This document shows positions 25,483-33,903 of a DNA stretch of 41,553 bases, piece after piece. A model generated the notes under the pieces. It ran no database searches and was not told where the DNA came from. It worked only from the letters and a program-made list of their open reading frames with translations. Source of the DNA: Thiopseudomonas sp. GTDB lineage: Bacteria > Pseudomonadota > Gammaproteobacteria > Pseudomonadales > Pseudomonadaceae. The first letter of the stretch is position 1, and the number at the start of each line of letters is the position of its first letter. The stretch is from positions 1 to 41,553 of the forward strand of contig JALOAC010000023.1 of assembly GCA_023228985.1 (NCBI GenBank), given 5' to 3'. The translations under genes were made by a program, and so were the position numbers.

Positions 25483-27402
25483 TTACTTCTTGTCATCTTC
25501 CTTGACTTCTTCAAACTCAGCGTCAACCACATCGTCCGCATCATCGGCTTGACCCGCTTGAGCCGCATCACCTTGCGCTTGCTCCGCTTCGGCGTACATT
25601 TTTTGCGCCACTGGAGCACTGGCTTGTGACAAGGCTTCAATTTTGGCTTCGATAGCGTCTTTGTCGTCGCCCTTAACGGCTTCTTCCAGTTCTGCTAAGG
25701 CAGCTTCAATAGCTTTCTTCTCGTCATCTGTCATCTTGTCAGCAGCTTCGGTGAGCATTTTCTTAGTACCGTGTACCAACTGATCGCCTTGGTTACGTGC
25801 TGTTACCAACTCTTCGAACTTACGATCTTCCTCGGCATTAACCTCAGCATCACGCACCATCTGCTCGATTTCTTCTTCGCTCAAGCCGGAGTTGGCTTTA
25901 ATCACAATAGACTGTTTCTTACCAGTCGCTTTGTCTGCAGCCGATACGTTCAAAATACCGTTAGCATCAATGTCGAAGGTCACTTCAATCTGCGGCATAC
26001 CACGTGGCGCAGGTGGGATATCTGACAGATCAAATTTACCGAGCGACTTGTTTTGTGCTGCTTGCTTACGCTCACCCTGCAGCACGTGAATGGTCACTGC
26101 GCTTTGGTTGTCGTCTGCGGTTGAGAATACCTGGGATTTCTTAGTTGGAATCGTGGTGTTTTTCTCAATCAGCGCCGTCATCACGCCGCCCATGGTTTCA
26201 ATACCCAAGGTCAGCGGGCTTACGTCGAGTAGCAGTACGTCTTTTACATCACCGGCCAGTACCGCGCCCTGAATCGCAGCACCCATGGCTACGGCTTCGT
26301 CAGGGTTAACGTCTTTACGTGCTTCGGTGCCAAAGAAATCAGCAACGGTTTTTTGCACTAAAGGCATACGGGTTTGACCACCCACCAGAATCACATCATC
26401 AATAGCCTTAGCATCCAAGCCTGCATCCTGTAAGGCAATGCGGCAAGGCTCAAGCGTGCGCTTAACCAAGTCTTCAACTAAGGACTCTAATTTAGCGCGC
26501 GTTACTTTTACCGTCAGGTGCTTAGGACCGCTGGCGTCTGCTGTGATATAAGGCAGGTTAACATCAGTCTGTTGCGCTGATGACAATTCGATCTTGGCTT
26601 TTTCTGCTGCTTCTTTTAAGCGCTGCATGGCCAGCGGGTCACCCTTAAGGTTCATACCGCTTTCTTTATTAAACTCATCAACCAAGTAGTCAATCATGCG
26701 AATATCGAAGTCTTCACCACCTAAGAAGGTGTCACCGTTGGTGGCCAACACTTCAAACTGATGTTCACCATCGATTTCAGCGATTTCAATCACCGACACG
26801 TCAAAGGTACCACCGCCCAAGTCATAAACAATAATGGTGCGGTCGCCTTTGGCTTTATCCATACCGTACGCCAGCGCGGCGGCAGTCGGTTCGTTAATAA
26901 TCCGCTTAACATCCAGCCCCGCAATACGGCCCGCATCTTTGGTGGCTTGACGCTGGCTGTCGTTAAAATACGCCGGTACGGTTACCACGGCTTCGGTAAC
27001 GGTTTCGCCAAGGTAGTCCTCAGCGGTTTTTTTCATTTTCTTCAGCACTTCCGCAGAAATTTGCGGGGGCGCCATTTTCTCGCCTTTTACATCGATCCAC
27101 GCATCGCCATTGTCAGCTTTAACGATAGTGTAAGGCACCATTTTAATGTCTTTCTGTACCACTTCTTCATCATAACGACGACCGATCAGACGTTTCACTG
27201 CATACAGAGTGTTCTGTGGGTTGGTCACGGCCTGACGCTTAGCAGATTGACCCACCAAAATCTCGCCATCGTTGGTGTAGGCGATAATGGATGGGGTGGT
27301 ACGGCCACCCTCGGCGTTCTCAATAATCTTTGCAACACCGTTTTCGAGGACTGAAACGCACGAGTTAGTGGTTCCTAAGTCAATACCAATTATTTTGCTC
27401 AT
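25483..27402 (-). CDS. dnaK: Chaperone protein DnaK (Hsp70)
   Basis: DnaK binds exposed hydrophobic segments of proteins in an ATP-dependent cycle. The 639 residues open with MSKIIGIDLGTTNSCVSV (phosphate 1), then IVYDLGGGTFDVSVIEI (phosphate 2) and the VILVGGQTRMP signature, the linker VLLLDVSPLTLGIE, the substrate-binding domain and a C-terminal acidic tail ending FEEVKEDDKK. ATG at 27402 has GGAG upstream. Besides the grpE promoter, a second sigma-32-type promoter lies at 27473-27500 directly in front. Confidence 0.98.
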   Translation of the reverse strand: MSKIIGIDLGTTNSCVSVLENGVAKIIENAEGGRTTPSIIAYTNDGEILVGQSAKRQAVTNPQNTLYAVKRLIGRRYDEEVVQKDIKMVPYTIVKADNGDAWIDVKGEKMAPPQISAEVLKKMKKTAEDYLGETVTEAVVTVPAYFNDSQRQATKDAGRIAGLDVKRIINEPTAAALAYGMDKAKGDRTIIVYDLGGGTFDVSVIEIAEIDGEHQFEVLATNGDTFLGGEDFDIRMIDYLVDEFNKESGMNLKGDPLAMQRLKEAAEKAKIELSSAQQTDVNLPYITADASGPKHLTVKVTRAKLESLVEDLVKRTLEPCRIALQDAGLDAKAIDDVILVGGQTRMPLVQKTVADFFGTEARKDVNPDEAVAMGAAIQGAVLAGDVKDVLLLDVSPLTLGIETMGGVMTALIEKNTTIPTKKSQVFSTADDNQSAVTIHVLQGERKQAAQNKSLGKFDLSDIPPAPRGMPQIEVTFDIDANGILNVSAADKATGKKQSIVIKANSGLSEEEIEQMVRDAEVNAEEDRKFEELVTARNQGDQLVHGTKKMLTEAADKMTDDEKKAIEAALAELEEAVKGDDKDAIEAKIEALSQASAPVAQKMYAEAEQAQGDAAQAGQADDADDVVDAEFEEVKEDDKK

Positions 27403-27472
27403 TTTGCGACTCCGATAATACGGCCCTTTCAGCGCTAGTCTGTTCAGGCCTTAACTTAAATTCTTGTATGTT

Positions 27473-27500
27473 TAATGGGGCTATAGATTTTAATTTCAAG
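27473..27500 (-). promoter_or_regulatory. Sigma-32 (heat-shock) promoter for dnaK overlapping the grpE stop codon
   Basis: On the minus strand CTTGAAA (27494-27500), a 13-base spacer and CCCCATTA (27473-27480) match the sigma-32 consensus very closely. The -35 element contains the TGA stop codon of grpE. It would give dnaK and dnaJ their own heat-inducible transcript with a leader of about 65 bases. Confidence 0.82.
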
Positions 27501-28068
27501 CCTGCTCGTCAATTTTCACTGGCGGCTCTGCAGGCGCTTTGCTAACCACGACCATGGCAGGACGCAGCAAGCGATCATTAATCGAATAACCGCACTGGAA
27601 CACTTTAAGTACGCTATCAGGCTCAGCCTGGGTGCTTTCTTGTATGCTCATGGCTTGATGTAATTCAGGATTAAACGGCTGACCATGAGGATCGATACGC
27701 TCAACATTGTAACGTCTCAAGGTATCGAGCAGCTGCTTGAAAGTCAGCTGCATACCTTCACGCATGGGCCGTAGCGTCTCATTAGTAGCGTCCGCCACTT
27801 CAAGTCCGCGCTCTAAACTATCCACCACTGCAAGCAAATCACCGGCAAACTTTTCTAGAGCAAACTTATGCGCTTTTTGCACATCCTGTTCGGCGCGGCG
27901 ACGGGTATTTTGAACTTCTGCCGCAGCGCGTATCACTTGATCTTTTGCCTCTACCAACTGAGCCTCTAGCTCTTCAATGCGCGCATTAACATCTATCTCA
28001 GGCTGTGCCTGTTCAGTGTCTTGCTCTGCTAACTCTGGCTCTTGCGCTGGATTCTGCTCATCGGACAT
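27496..28068 (-). CDS. grpE: Nucleotide exchange factor GrpE
   Basis: GrpE promotes ADP release from DnaK and acts as a thermosensor. The 190-residue protein has an acidic disordered N-terminus, a long coiled coil (about 25-85, ARIEELEAQLVEAKDQVIRA), and the C-terminal beta domain with PFNPELHQAMSI and VFQCGYSINDRLLRPAMV. ATG at 28068 has AAAGGAG upstream. First gene of grpE-dnaK-dnaJ, preceded by a sigma-32-type promoter. Confidence 0.97.
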   Translation of the reverse strand: MSDEQNPAQEPELAEQDTEQAQPEIDVNARIEELEAQLVEAKDQVIRAAAEVQNTRRRAEQDVQKAHKFALEKFAGDLLAVVDSLERGLEVADATNETLRPMREGMQLTFKQLLDTLRRYNVERIDPHGQPFNPELHQAMSIQESTQAEPDSVLKVFQCGYSINDRLLRPAMVVVSKAPAEPPVKIDEQA

Positions 28069-28126
28069 ACCAGTCTCCTTTCATGTTTTACAAAAAATAA
28101 AATGCTTAAAGAATTAATGTCAGCCT

Positions 28127-28155
28127 ATATGGGGGCAACACGTCCTCGCTTCAAG
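28127..28155 (-). promoter_or_regulatory. Sigma-32 (heat-shock) promoter for grpE
   Basis: The minus strand has CTTGAAG (28149-28155), a 14-base spacer and CCCCATAT (28127-28134). Both boxes are near consensus and the site is about 60 bases upstream of the grpE start. This fits the known heat-shock control of this operon. Confidence 0.82.
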
Positions 28156-28293
28156 TGCTAACACGATCTTTTTGCTTATTTAACGCGTATTGATAGCCAT
28201 ACCATGAACATTGACCCCGTTAGATCTTTGTAATCCAGCCACATCAAGCCTGAAACAAAACCGACAAACTGCAAATAAAAATCTAGCGAGCTC

Positions 28294-28322
28294 TTGATCG
28301 ACAAAAACAAACACTGTATAAA
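28294..28322 (+). promoter_or_regulatory. Sigma-70 promoter for recN
   Basis: The -35 box TTGATC (28294-28299), a 17-base spacer and the -10 box TATAAA (28317-28322) lie 31 bases before the recN start codon. The -10 box is inside the LexA site, the usual geometry for SOS repression. Confidence 0.75.
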
Positions 28323-28329
28323 TTAACAG
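28314..28329 (+). promoter_or_regulatory. LexA (SOS) box upstream of recN
   Basis: The sequence CTGTATAAATTAACAG is a perfect CTGT-N8-ACAG palindrome with an A/T-only centre, the gammaproteobacterial LexA operator. It overlaps the recN -10 hexamer, so recN should be SOS-inducible. Confidence 0.9.
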
Positions 28330-28353
28330 TCATTTGCAATAAGTGAGCGCAAC

Positions 28354-30027
28354 ATGCTTATACAATTATCTGTACATAATTACGCTATTGTCGAACATCT
28401 TGACCTTGAATTAAAACAAGGCATGAGCGCGATTACCGGTGAAACCGGTGCGGGCAAATCGATTATGCTCGACGCACTTAGCCTCACGTTGGGCGCTCGC
28501 GCTGACAGCGGTGCCGTGCGACCCAACAGCGATAAAGCGGATATCCTTAGCAGCTTTGACATCAGCCAAATACCCGAAGCTCAACGCTGGCTTAGTGCAC
28601 GTGATTTGGACAATGACGGGCAATGTTTGTTGCGGCGCATTATTACTCAAGAAGGTCGCTCGCGCGCTTACATTAACGGCACGCCCTGCACGCAAACCGA
28701 TCTTAAAGAGCTGGGCGCTATGTTAATTGATGTGCATAGCCAACACGAACACCAGTCGCTGTTAAAAACTGACACGCACAGACGCCTGCTGGATGAGTTT
28801 GCCGGACTCAAGCCTCTGGCAGCAGAAGTCAGCCAACTCGCACAACAATGGCGCGAACAAAGCAACACCTTGGCGCGCCTGAGCCAAAACAGCGACGAAC
28901 AACAAGCTCGCATTCAATTACTCAGTTATCAGCTAGAAGAACTGGAAGCCCTGTCCCTAGGTGACACCGAGCTTAGTCAGCTGGAGCAAGAACAACACAC
29001 CTTAGCGCAGGCAGCACAATTGATTGAGCACTGCCGCTTTATTATTAACATCTGCAGCGACAATGAAGACACCACTGTGCTGAGTGCGCTGAGCAGCAGC
29101 CTTACGCGCAGCCGCGCCTTTCAACAGCCGCCCGCCGCCTTACAGCAGTGTGATGAATTACTAACCAGCGCCCAGATTCAAATCGAAGAAGCCGTCGGTG
29201 AGCTTAACCGTTTCCTTGATAGTTTTGACTGTGATCCAGAGCGCCAGCGTTGGGTTGAGGAGCGTCTCGACAGCATTTATAGCTTGGCACGCAAGCATAG
29301 AGTCAAGCCTGAAGAACTTAATCATTTACAGCAACAATTACTGCACGAACTGGAAACACTCCAAGGCGATGACTGCAAACTGGAAACACTGGTTGAGAAC
29401 ATTGCCCGCTGCGAAAAGGCGTATCACAAATCCGCTGCTCAGCTATCCAAAGCCAGAACCACAGCAGCCAAACAACTAAGCCAAGCCGTTAGCGCACGCA
29501 TGCAAGACTTAGGCATGCCCGGCGGACGTTTTAATATTGAATTACAGCCGCATGCTGATAACAAACCCAATGTGCAGGGTGCAGAAAATATTGAATTTTT
29601 AGTCAGCGCCAACCCCGGCCAACCTTTAAAAAGCCTAGCCAAAGTGGCTTCTGGCGGTGAATTGTCACGCATTAGCTTGGCGATTCAGGTGATTACTGCA
29701 CAAACGTCCCGAGTACCTACACTGGTTTTTGACGAGGTTGATGTGGGTATTGGCGGCCCTACTGCAGAGATAGTTGGCCAACTTTTGCGCCAGCTTGGTG
29801 TTGAGGGACAGGTGATAACCGTCACCCACCTGCCGCAAGTCGCAGCGCAGGGACACCAGCATCTGTACGTTTACAAAGAGCGCGGTAAAAACGCTACCAG
29901 CACCGCCATCAAAGAGTTATCTGATGCTGAGCGTGTCGAAGAAATCGCCCGCATGCTGGGCGGTATCGACCTTACCGATGAGTCTCTGGCGCATGCCAAG
30001 CAAATGCTTAGCGGTGCAGTCAACTAA
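28354..30027 (+). CDS. recN: DNA repair protein RecN
   Basis: RecN is an SMC-like ATPase that acts at DNA double-strand breaks. The 557-residue protein has Walker A GETGAGKS at residues 29-36, long coiled-coil arms through the middle (about 150-370), and the C-terminal signature KVASGGELSRISLAI and Walker B VFDEVDVGIGGPTAEIVG. ATG at 28354 agrees with the family N-terminus (MLIQLSVHNYAIVEHL). It is under a perfect LexA box. In P. aeruginosa recN is followed by fur; here it converges with sfsA, only four bases apart and with no terminator visible. Confidence 0.96.
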   Translation: MLIQLSVHNYAIVEHLDLELKQGMSAITGETGAGKSIMLDALSLTLGARADSGAVRPNSDKADILSSFDISQIPEAQRWLSARDLDNDGQCLLRRIITQEGRSRAYINGTPCTQTDLKELGAMLIDVHSQHEHQSLLKTDTHRRLLDEFAGLKPLAAEVSQLAQQWREQSNTLARLSQNSDEQQARIQLLSYQLEELEALSLGDTELSQLEQEQHTLAQAAQLIEHCRFIINICSDNEDTTVLSALSSSLTRSRAFQQPPAALQQCDELLTSAQIQIEEAVGELNRFLDSFDCDPERQRWVEERLDSIYSLARKHRVKPEELNHLQQQLLHELETLQGDDCKLETLVENIARCEKAYHKSAAQLSKARTTAAKQLSQAVSARMQDLGMPGGRFNIELQPHADNKPNVQGAENIEFLVSANPGQPLKSLAKVASGGELSRISLAIQVITAQTSRVPTLVFDEVDVGIGGPTAEIVGQLLRQLGVEGQVITVTHLPQVAAQGHQHLYVYKERGKNATSTAIKELSDAERVEEIARMLGGIDLTDESLAHAKQMLSGAVN

Positions 30028-30031
30028 GCCG

Positions 30032-30748
30032 CTAGTTGGCGCAAAAATCTAATGGGTGCTGCACGCGAATGCATTGCTTTGCAGGGTCAATATCCACCCC
30101 ATACGCCAAAACCTCCACTCCGGCCCGCTGCGCTGTAACGAGCGCAGCAGCGTAATCTGGGTCTATTTCCTTGGCGGCACGCACGGCCGTAATTCCGGTT
30201 AAATTAACGCAATAGAGCAACACCGCGCGCTGCCCTGCTAAGGCAAGTTGCGTGAGTTCGCGCAAATGCTTAGTGCCACGCGTGGTTACCGCATCGGGAA
30301 AGGCAGCTACGCTAGTATCAGCAAAACCTAGAGTGACGCTTTTGACTTCAACAAACACCTGCTGCGCGCCAAATTCAAGGCAAAAATCTGCACGGCTATT
30401 TTCTTCACCGTAACTTACTTCACGACGCAACCGTTCAAAACCGGCCAACTCTTTGATAATGCCAGCCTGCAACGCCTCTTCAATCAACGCATTAGCGCGA
30501 TTGGTATTCACACAGGCCAAACGGTCATGCGGCGTTTGCACAACTTCCCATGTAGCTTTAAGTTTGCGCTTAGGATCATCATTGCGCGTAAACCACACCT
30601 GCGCCCCTTCGGTCATGCAGTTTTTCATCGAGCCGGTATTTGGACAATGCGCTGTTACTACAGAGCCATCAGCACAGCTAATATCCGCAAAAAAGCGCTT
30701 GTAACGCTTGATTAAGCGCCCTTGCTCTAATTCTGTAGCAAATTTCAT
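30032..30748 (-). CDS. sfsA: Sugar fermentation stimulation protein SfsA
   Basis: SfsA is a conserved 238-residue protein with an OB-like N-terminus and a nuclease-like C-terminal fold; in E. coli it was linked to maltose gene expression and DNA binding, but its real role is unclear. Visible family segments are RYKRFFADISCADGSVVTAHCPNTGSM (with GSMKNC) and VFVEVKSVTLG, which holds the acidic and Lys residues expected of a nuclease core. Its ATG overlaps the stop of the aminotransferase gene (ATGA), so the two are one unit. Confidence 0.93.
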   Translation of the reverse strand: MKFATELEQGRLIKRYKRFFADISCADGSVVTAHCPNTGSMKNCMTEGAQVWFTRNDDPKRKLKATWEVVQTPHDRLACVNTNRANALIEEALQAGIIKELAGFERLRREVSYGEENSRADFCLEFGAQQVFVEVKSVTLGFADTSVAAFPDAVTTRGTKHLRELTQLALAGQRAVLLYCVNLTGITAVRAAKEIDPDYAAALVTAQRAGVEVLAYGVDIDPAKQCIRVQHPLDFCAN

Positions 30749-31923
30749 TGCGCTGCTTGCCAGCCTATTAATCCTTGTTTGATACGGGCAACGGCTTCCT
30801 GCAAGCGTGGTATCGGGCGTGTGTAAGCAAAACGCACATGCTGACTGGACTTATGCCGACCAAAATCCACTCCCGGAGTAATGGCTACATGCTGGTTTTC
30901 CAGAAAATAACGACAAAACTCAAAAGCATCACCACCAAAAGCAGAAATATCGGCATACAGATAAAATGCGCCTTGCGGCTCGACTTCAATCTTAAAGCCC
31001 AGCTCACGCAGCGCTGGCAGCAAATAATCACGCCGCGCAGCAAACTCATCCCGACGCTGCTCGAAAATTGCCTGCGCCTCTGGCTCAAAACAAGCTAATG
31101 CAGCATATTGCGACAATGTCGGGGCGCTAATAAAAAAGTTTTGCGCCATTTTCTCTAACTCTGGCACGGCATCTTCTGGTGCAACCAACCAACCCAAGCG
31201 CCAGCCAGTCATGCCGAAATACTTCGAAAAGCTATTTAACACAAACGCATTGTTATCCACTTCCAGCACGCTGGGCGCATCCATGCCATAGGTCAGCCCA
31301 TGGTAAATTTCATCCACCAATAAGTGCCCACGTTTATCGGACACGCTCTGACTTAGCGCACGCAATTCTTCTCTGCTCAATACGGTACCTGTTGGGTTCG
31401 CTGGTGAAGCCACCAAAGCACCTACACACGAATCATCCCAATAGCGCTGCACCAAATCAGGAGTCAGTTGATAGTTCGTCTCGGGTCCGACCGGCACCAT
31501 TTGCGCACCCCCCTCAACCAAGCGTAAAAAATTACGATTACAGGGATAGCCAGGATCTGCCAGCAACCAGTGCTTGCCCGGGTCAACCAATAAGGCGCTG
31601 GCTAACAACAGTGCGCCTGACCCACCTGAGGTAATCACAATGCGCTGTGCTGGCACCGACAAACCATAACGCATTTGATAATAACCGCTGATTGCCTCAC
31701 GCAACTGCGGCAAACCCAACGCTGGGGTGTAGTTTGTGTGCCCAGCGGCTAAAGCAGCGTGACCAGCAGCCACTATTGGCTCGGCGGTAGTGAAATCCGG
31801 CTCGCCAATTTCCAAATGAATCACATCATGGCCTGCCTGCTGCAATTCATTGGCTCGCTGCAATAAAGCCATCACATGAAAGGGTTCAATTGTACGACTG
31901 CGCGCACTGTAAGCAAAACTCAT
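30745..31923 (-). CDS. PLP-dependent class I/II aminotransferase
   Basis: The 392-residue fold-type I enzyme has the PLP lysine in NSFSKYFGMTGWRLGW, the conserved Asn in SPANPTG, the Asp-Glu of LVDEIYHGLTYG and the C-terminal Arg in HVRFAYTRP, which binds substrate carboxylate. It groups by appearance with aspartate/aromatic-type aminotransferases of subgroup I-gamma, but the amino-acid substrate cannot be fixed. It overlaps the BtuF-like gene by one base (TAATG) and sfsA by four, so the stretch is tightly packed. Confidence 0.9.
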   Translation of the reverse strand: MSFAYSARSRTIEPFHVMALLQRANELQQAGHDVIHLEIGEPDFTTAEPIVAAGHAALAAGHTNYTPALGLPQLREAISGYYQMRYGLSVPAQRIVITSGGSGALLLASALLVDPGKHWLLADPGYPCNRNFLRLVEGGAQMVPVGPETNYQLTPDLVQRYWDDSCVGALVASPANPTGTVLSREELRALSQSVSDKRGHLLVDEIYHGLTYGMDAPSVLEVDNNAFVLNSFSKYFGMTGWRLGWLVAPEDAVPELEKMAQNFFISAPTLSQYAALACFEPEAQAIFEQRRDEFAARRDYLLPALRELGFKIEVEPQGAFYLYADISAFGGDAFEFCRYFLENQHVAITPGVDFGRHKSSQHVRFAYTRPIPRLQEAVARIKQGLIGWQAAQ

Positions 31924-32714
31924 TATTTTTCCTTTATAGCCTCATCAATTGCCTGACACAGCTTTTCTAAAGCACTAAACATCTGCCAGCTAGGTCGCTC
32001 CAACCCATCATCCGGCACAGTAATCATTGGTATTTTCACCGCTTCTGGCCAGCTATCACGCAACTGGTCATGGGTTATCACAATCAAATCCGGCTTGGCT
32101 GCCAACACAGTCTCCAAGTTTACTTGGGGGGCTAGTACGGGTAATTGAGCGAAAACATTTTCAGCACCACAATAGCTCAACGCATCAGAAATAATTTGCC
32201 CGCCGCCAAGGGTGTACATGGGTTTATCCCATAACTGGTAAAACACACGTATCGGTTTTTTTCGTTGATAGCGTTGCTCTAAAGAATCAAGCTGTTGATG
32301 GGCTTGCGCTGTAAGCTGTTTGCCTTGCGGTGCAGCATTCACCAAGGCACCGATTTCCGTAAACTGCCGGGCAAGCTCACGCAGCGTCTTAGCCTGCGCA
32401 TGATAAACCGGAATGTGTAATTGCTGTACTTGCTGGAGCTGACGCGGGCTGATACTGCCGGGCCAATTTAGTAATAAATCTGGCTGCAGCTCAAGCAAGC
32501 GCTCGATATTGAGCTGCCCTAAACTGCCAACCTTAGCCACTGACTCAAGTTCTTTTGCCAAAGGCCCGGCATCCAGCACACCAACAAGGTAATGCTCTGC
32601 CTGAAGGTCTTGCATTATTTCGGTTAACGATGGCGCTAGACTGATGACGCGTTCAGCGGTGCTAGCCGGAGCCAGCCACAGCAACAGTATCAGACTGCAG
32701 AATGTACGTACCAT
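31923..32714 (-). CDS. Periplasmic cobalamin-binding-type protein, BtuF-like
   Basis: This 263-residue protein has a signal peptide (MVRTFCSLILLLWLAPASTA, cut near residue 20), then ERVISLAPSLTEIMQDL, the start typical of BtuF and the type III (helical-backbone) substrate-binding proteins. The middle segment KVGSLGQLNIERLLELQPDLLL is also typical. The ligand may be vitamin B12 or another metal chelate. No ABC permease or ATPase gene is next to it. The start at 32714 is preferred over a TTG nine codons upstream because it begins the signal peptide and has GAGACAAG before it. It overlaps the membrane-protein gene by 25 bases. Confidence 0.83.
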   Translation of the reverse strand: MVRTFCSLILLLWLAPASTAERVISLAPSLTEIMQDLQAEHYLVGVLDAGPLAKELESVAKVGSLGQLNIERLLELQPDLLLNWPGSISPRQLQQVQQLHIPVYHAQAKTLRELARQFTEIGALVNAAPQGKQLTAQAHQQLDSLEQRYQRKKPIRVFYQLWDKPMYTLGGGQIISDALSYCGAENVFAQLPVLAPQVNLETVLAAKPDLIVITHDQLRDSWPEAVKIPMITVPDDGLERPSWQMFSALEKLCQAIDEAIKEK

Positions 32715-33124
32715 ACTTGTCTCGGAGTGCGATAAAGCCAAAACAATAGCAAGCTACAGAGTAGCAGGAGTGCTTTTGCGATGGTTTCTAACCCCAGTGT
32801 TGCACCTAAAGCGGCGCAGTAAGTCGGCAAGCTGGCAAACCAAAGCGCTTTTTGCCGTACAAGAAAATAATCCTGCCACAGGCCTATTTCCTGCAAGCGT
32901 TGTGGTTCTTTGCCTAGGCTAATCAGACTTTGCTTAAATTGATGGAAACATTTGCGGCTAGCAAAAATGGTTAGCAAACTGAGCACAAAAAACAGCAATC
33001 CCCAAGGTTCTTGCTGTAAAACGGTTGAAAACTTAACTTGGCCTGCAGCAAAGAAAAGTGCCAATAACACCAGCAAAGGTCGCCACCACTGCCATGCCAA
33101 ACGTCGTTGTAGAATTGCCAGCAT
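32690..33124 (-). CDS. Small membrane protein of unknown function (between ribA and BtuF-like gene)
   Basis: The 144-residue protein has about four hydrophobic helices (near residues 14-30, 42-58, 93-110 and 115-133) separated by a basic, Gln-rich loop. I do not recognise a named domain. A gene of similar size and character lies between ribA and a cobalamin-binding-type gene in P. aeruginosa, so it is a conserved neighbour. It starts two bases after the ribA stop and ends inside the next gene, so the three are probably co-transcribed. Confidence 0.75.
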   Translation of the reverse strand: MLAILQRRLAWQWWRPLLVLLALFFAAGQVKFSTVLQQEPWGLLFFVLSLLTIFASRKCFHQFKQSLISLGKEPQRLQEIGLWQDYFLVRQKALWFASLPTYCAALGATLGLETIAKALLLLCSLLLFWLYRTPRQVWYVHSAV

Positions 33125-33126
33125 GA

Positions 33127-33741
33127 TTAGTCGTGATGCTCATCTTGATGTTGTCGACCGAGCAAATGCCCTAGCTTGTCAGCTTTGGTCGCCAAATACA
33201 GTTTGTTATGCGGGTTTTCGCCTACCTGTAAAGGCTTGCGCTCACTGATCAGCACACCAAAACCCTTCATGGCTGAAACTTTACGCGGATTATTGGTCAT
33301 CAACTTGAGTGATTTAACACCCAGATAATCCAGCATCGGCTTACAAATAGAGTAATCACGTAAGTCTGCTGCAAAGCCCAACAATTCGTTGGCCTCCACG
33401 GTATCCGCACCACCATCTTGCAACTGATACGCACGAATTTTATTTAACAGACCTATGCCGCGACCTTCTTGGCGCAAATACAGCAGTACACCCCGCCCTT
33501 CTGCAGCAATTGCTTGCAACGCCGCATGTAACTGAGCACCGCAGTCACAGCGCTGGCTAAATAAAGCATCGCCCGTCAAACACTCAGAATGCAGACGTGC
33601 GAGTACCGGCTCGCCATCGGCAATTTCACCTAGCGTCAATGCAATATGCTCTTTACCGGTTTCTTCATCTAAAAAACCATGCATGGTGAATTCAGCAAAA
33701 GGTGTGGGTAGTTTGGATGCGGCAACAAAAACGACAGCCAC
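33127..33741 (-). CDS. ribA: GTP cyclohydrolase II
   Basis: RibA opens GTP in the first step of riboflavin synthesis. The 204-residue protein has the zinc cysteines Cys54, Cys65 and Cys67 (SECLTGDALFSQRCDCG), the catalytic LYLRQEGRGIGL loop and LMTNNPRKV. It is the stand-alone form, not fused to RibB, with a His/Asp-rich tail (HQDEHHD). The start is GTG at 33741 (MAVVFVAASKLPTPF) with AGGAG eight bases upstream, matching pseudomonad RibA. It is the first gene of a run continuing through the membrane protein, BtuF-like gene, aminotransferase and sfsA. Confidence 0.96.
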   Translation of the reverse strand: MAVVFVAASKLPTPFAEFTMHGFLDEETGKEHIALTLGEIADGEPVLARLHSECLTGDALFSQRCDCGAQLHAALQAIAAEGRGVLLYLRQEGRGIGLLNKIRAYQLQDGGADTVEANELLGFAADLRDYSICKPMLDYLGVKSLKLMTNNPRKVSAMKGFGVLISERKPLQVGENPHNKLYLATKADKLGHLLGRQHQDEHHD

Positions 33742-33772
33742 CAGAGAACTCCTAGGATTCTAAAAGGACTGA

Positions 33773-33801
33773 ATTGTACTGCTTTATGGCAACAGTGTCC
33801 T
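33773..33801 (-). promoter_or_regulatory. Putative sigma-70 promoter of ribA
   Basis: On the minus strand AGGACA (33796-33801), a 17-base spacer and TACAAT (33773-33778) lie 30 to 60 bases upstream of the ribA start. The leader is too short for an FMN riboswitch, and none of its conserved blocks is visible. Confidence 0.5.
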
Positions 33802-33809
33802 GAATAAAT

Positions 33810-33827
33810 TACAGCTTCATAGCTGTA
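33810..33827. promoter_or_regulatory. Perfect palindrome between ribA and the TonB receptor gene
   Basis: TACAGCTTCATAGCTGTA consists of perfect seven-base arms around a four-base centre. It lies just upstream of the ribA -35 box, in the divergent region shared with the receptor gene. It could be an operator or an RNA hairpin in a longer transcript; no regulator is recognised. Confidence 0.4.
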
Positions 33828-33884
33828 GCTTTCTAGCCTCTTAAATTCACCCGCACAGATTCGGCACAGAACAACATCAATCTA

Positions 33885-33903
33885 AATGATAATGACTTGC
33901 ATT
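33885..33903 (+). promoter_or_regulatory. Fur box upstream of the TonB-dependent receptor
   Basis: AATGATAATGACTTGCATT matches the 19-base Fur consensus in most positions, with the left half complete. It overlaps the -35 element of the receptor promoter (TTGCAT, 33897-33902; -10 TAATCT, 33920-33925; 17-base spacing). This implies repression when iron is sufficient. Confidence 0.8.

Noticed and set aside
26761..27354. 197-codon plus-strand frame opposite dnaK
   Set aside because: The long antisense frame follows from dnaK codon bias; no ribosome-binding site and no recognisable product.
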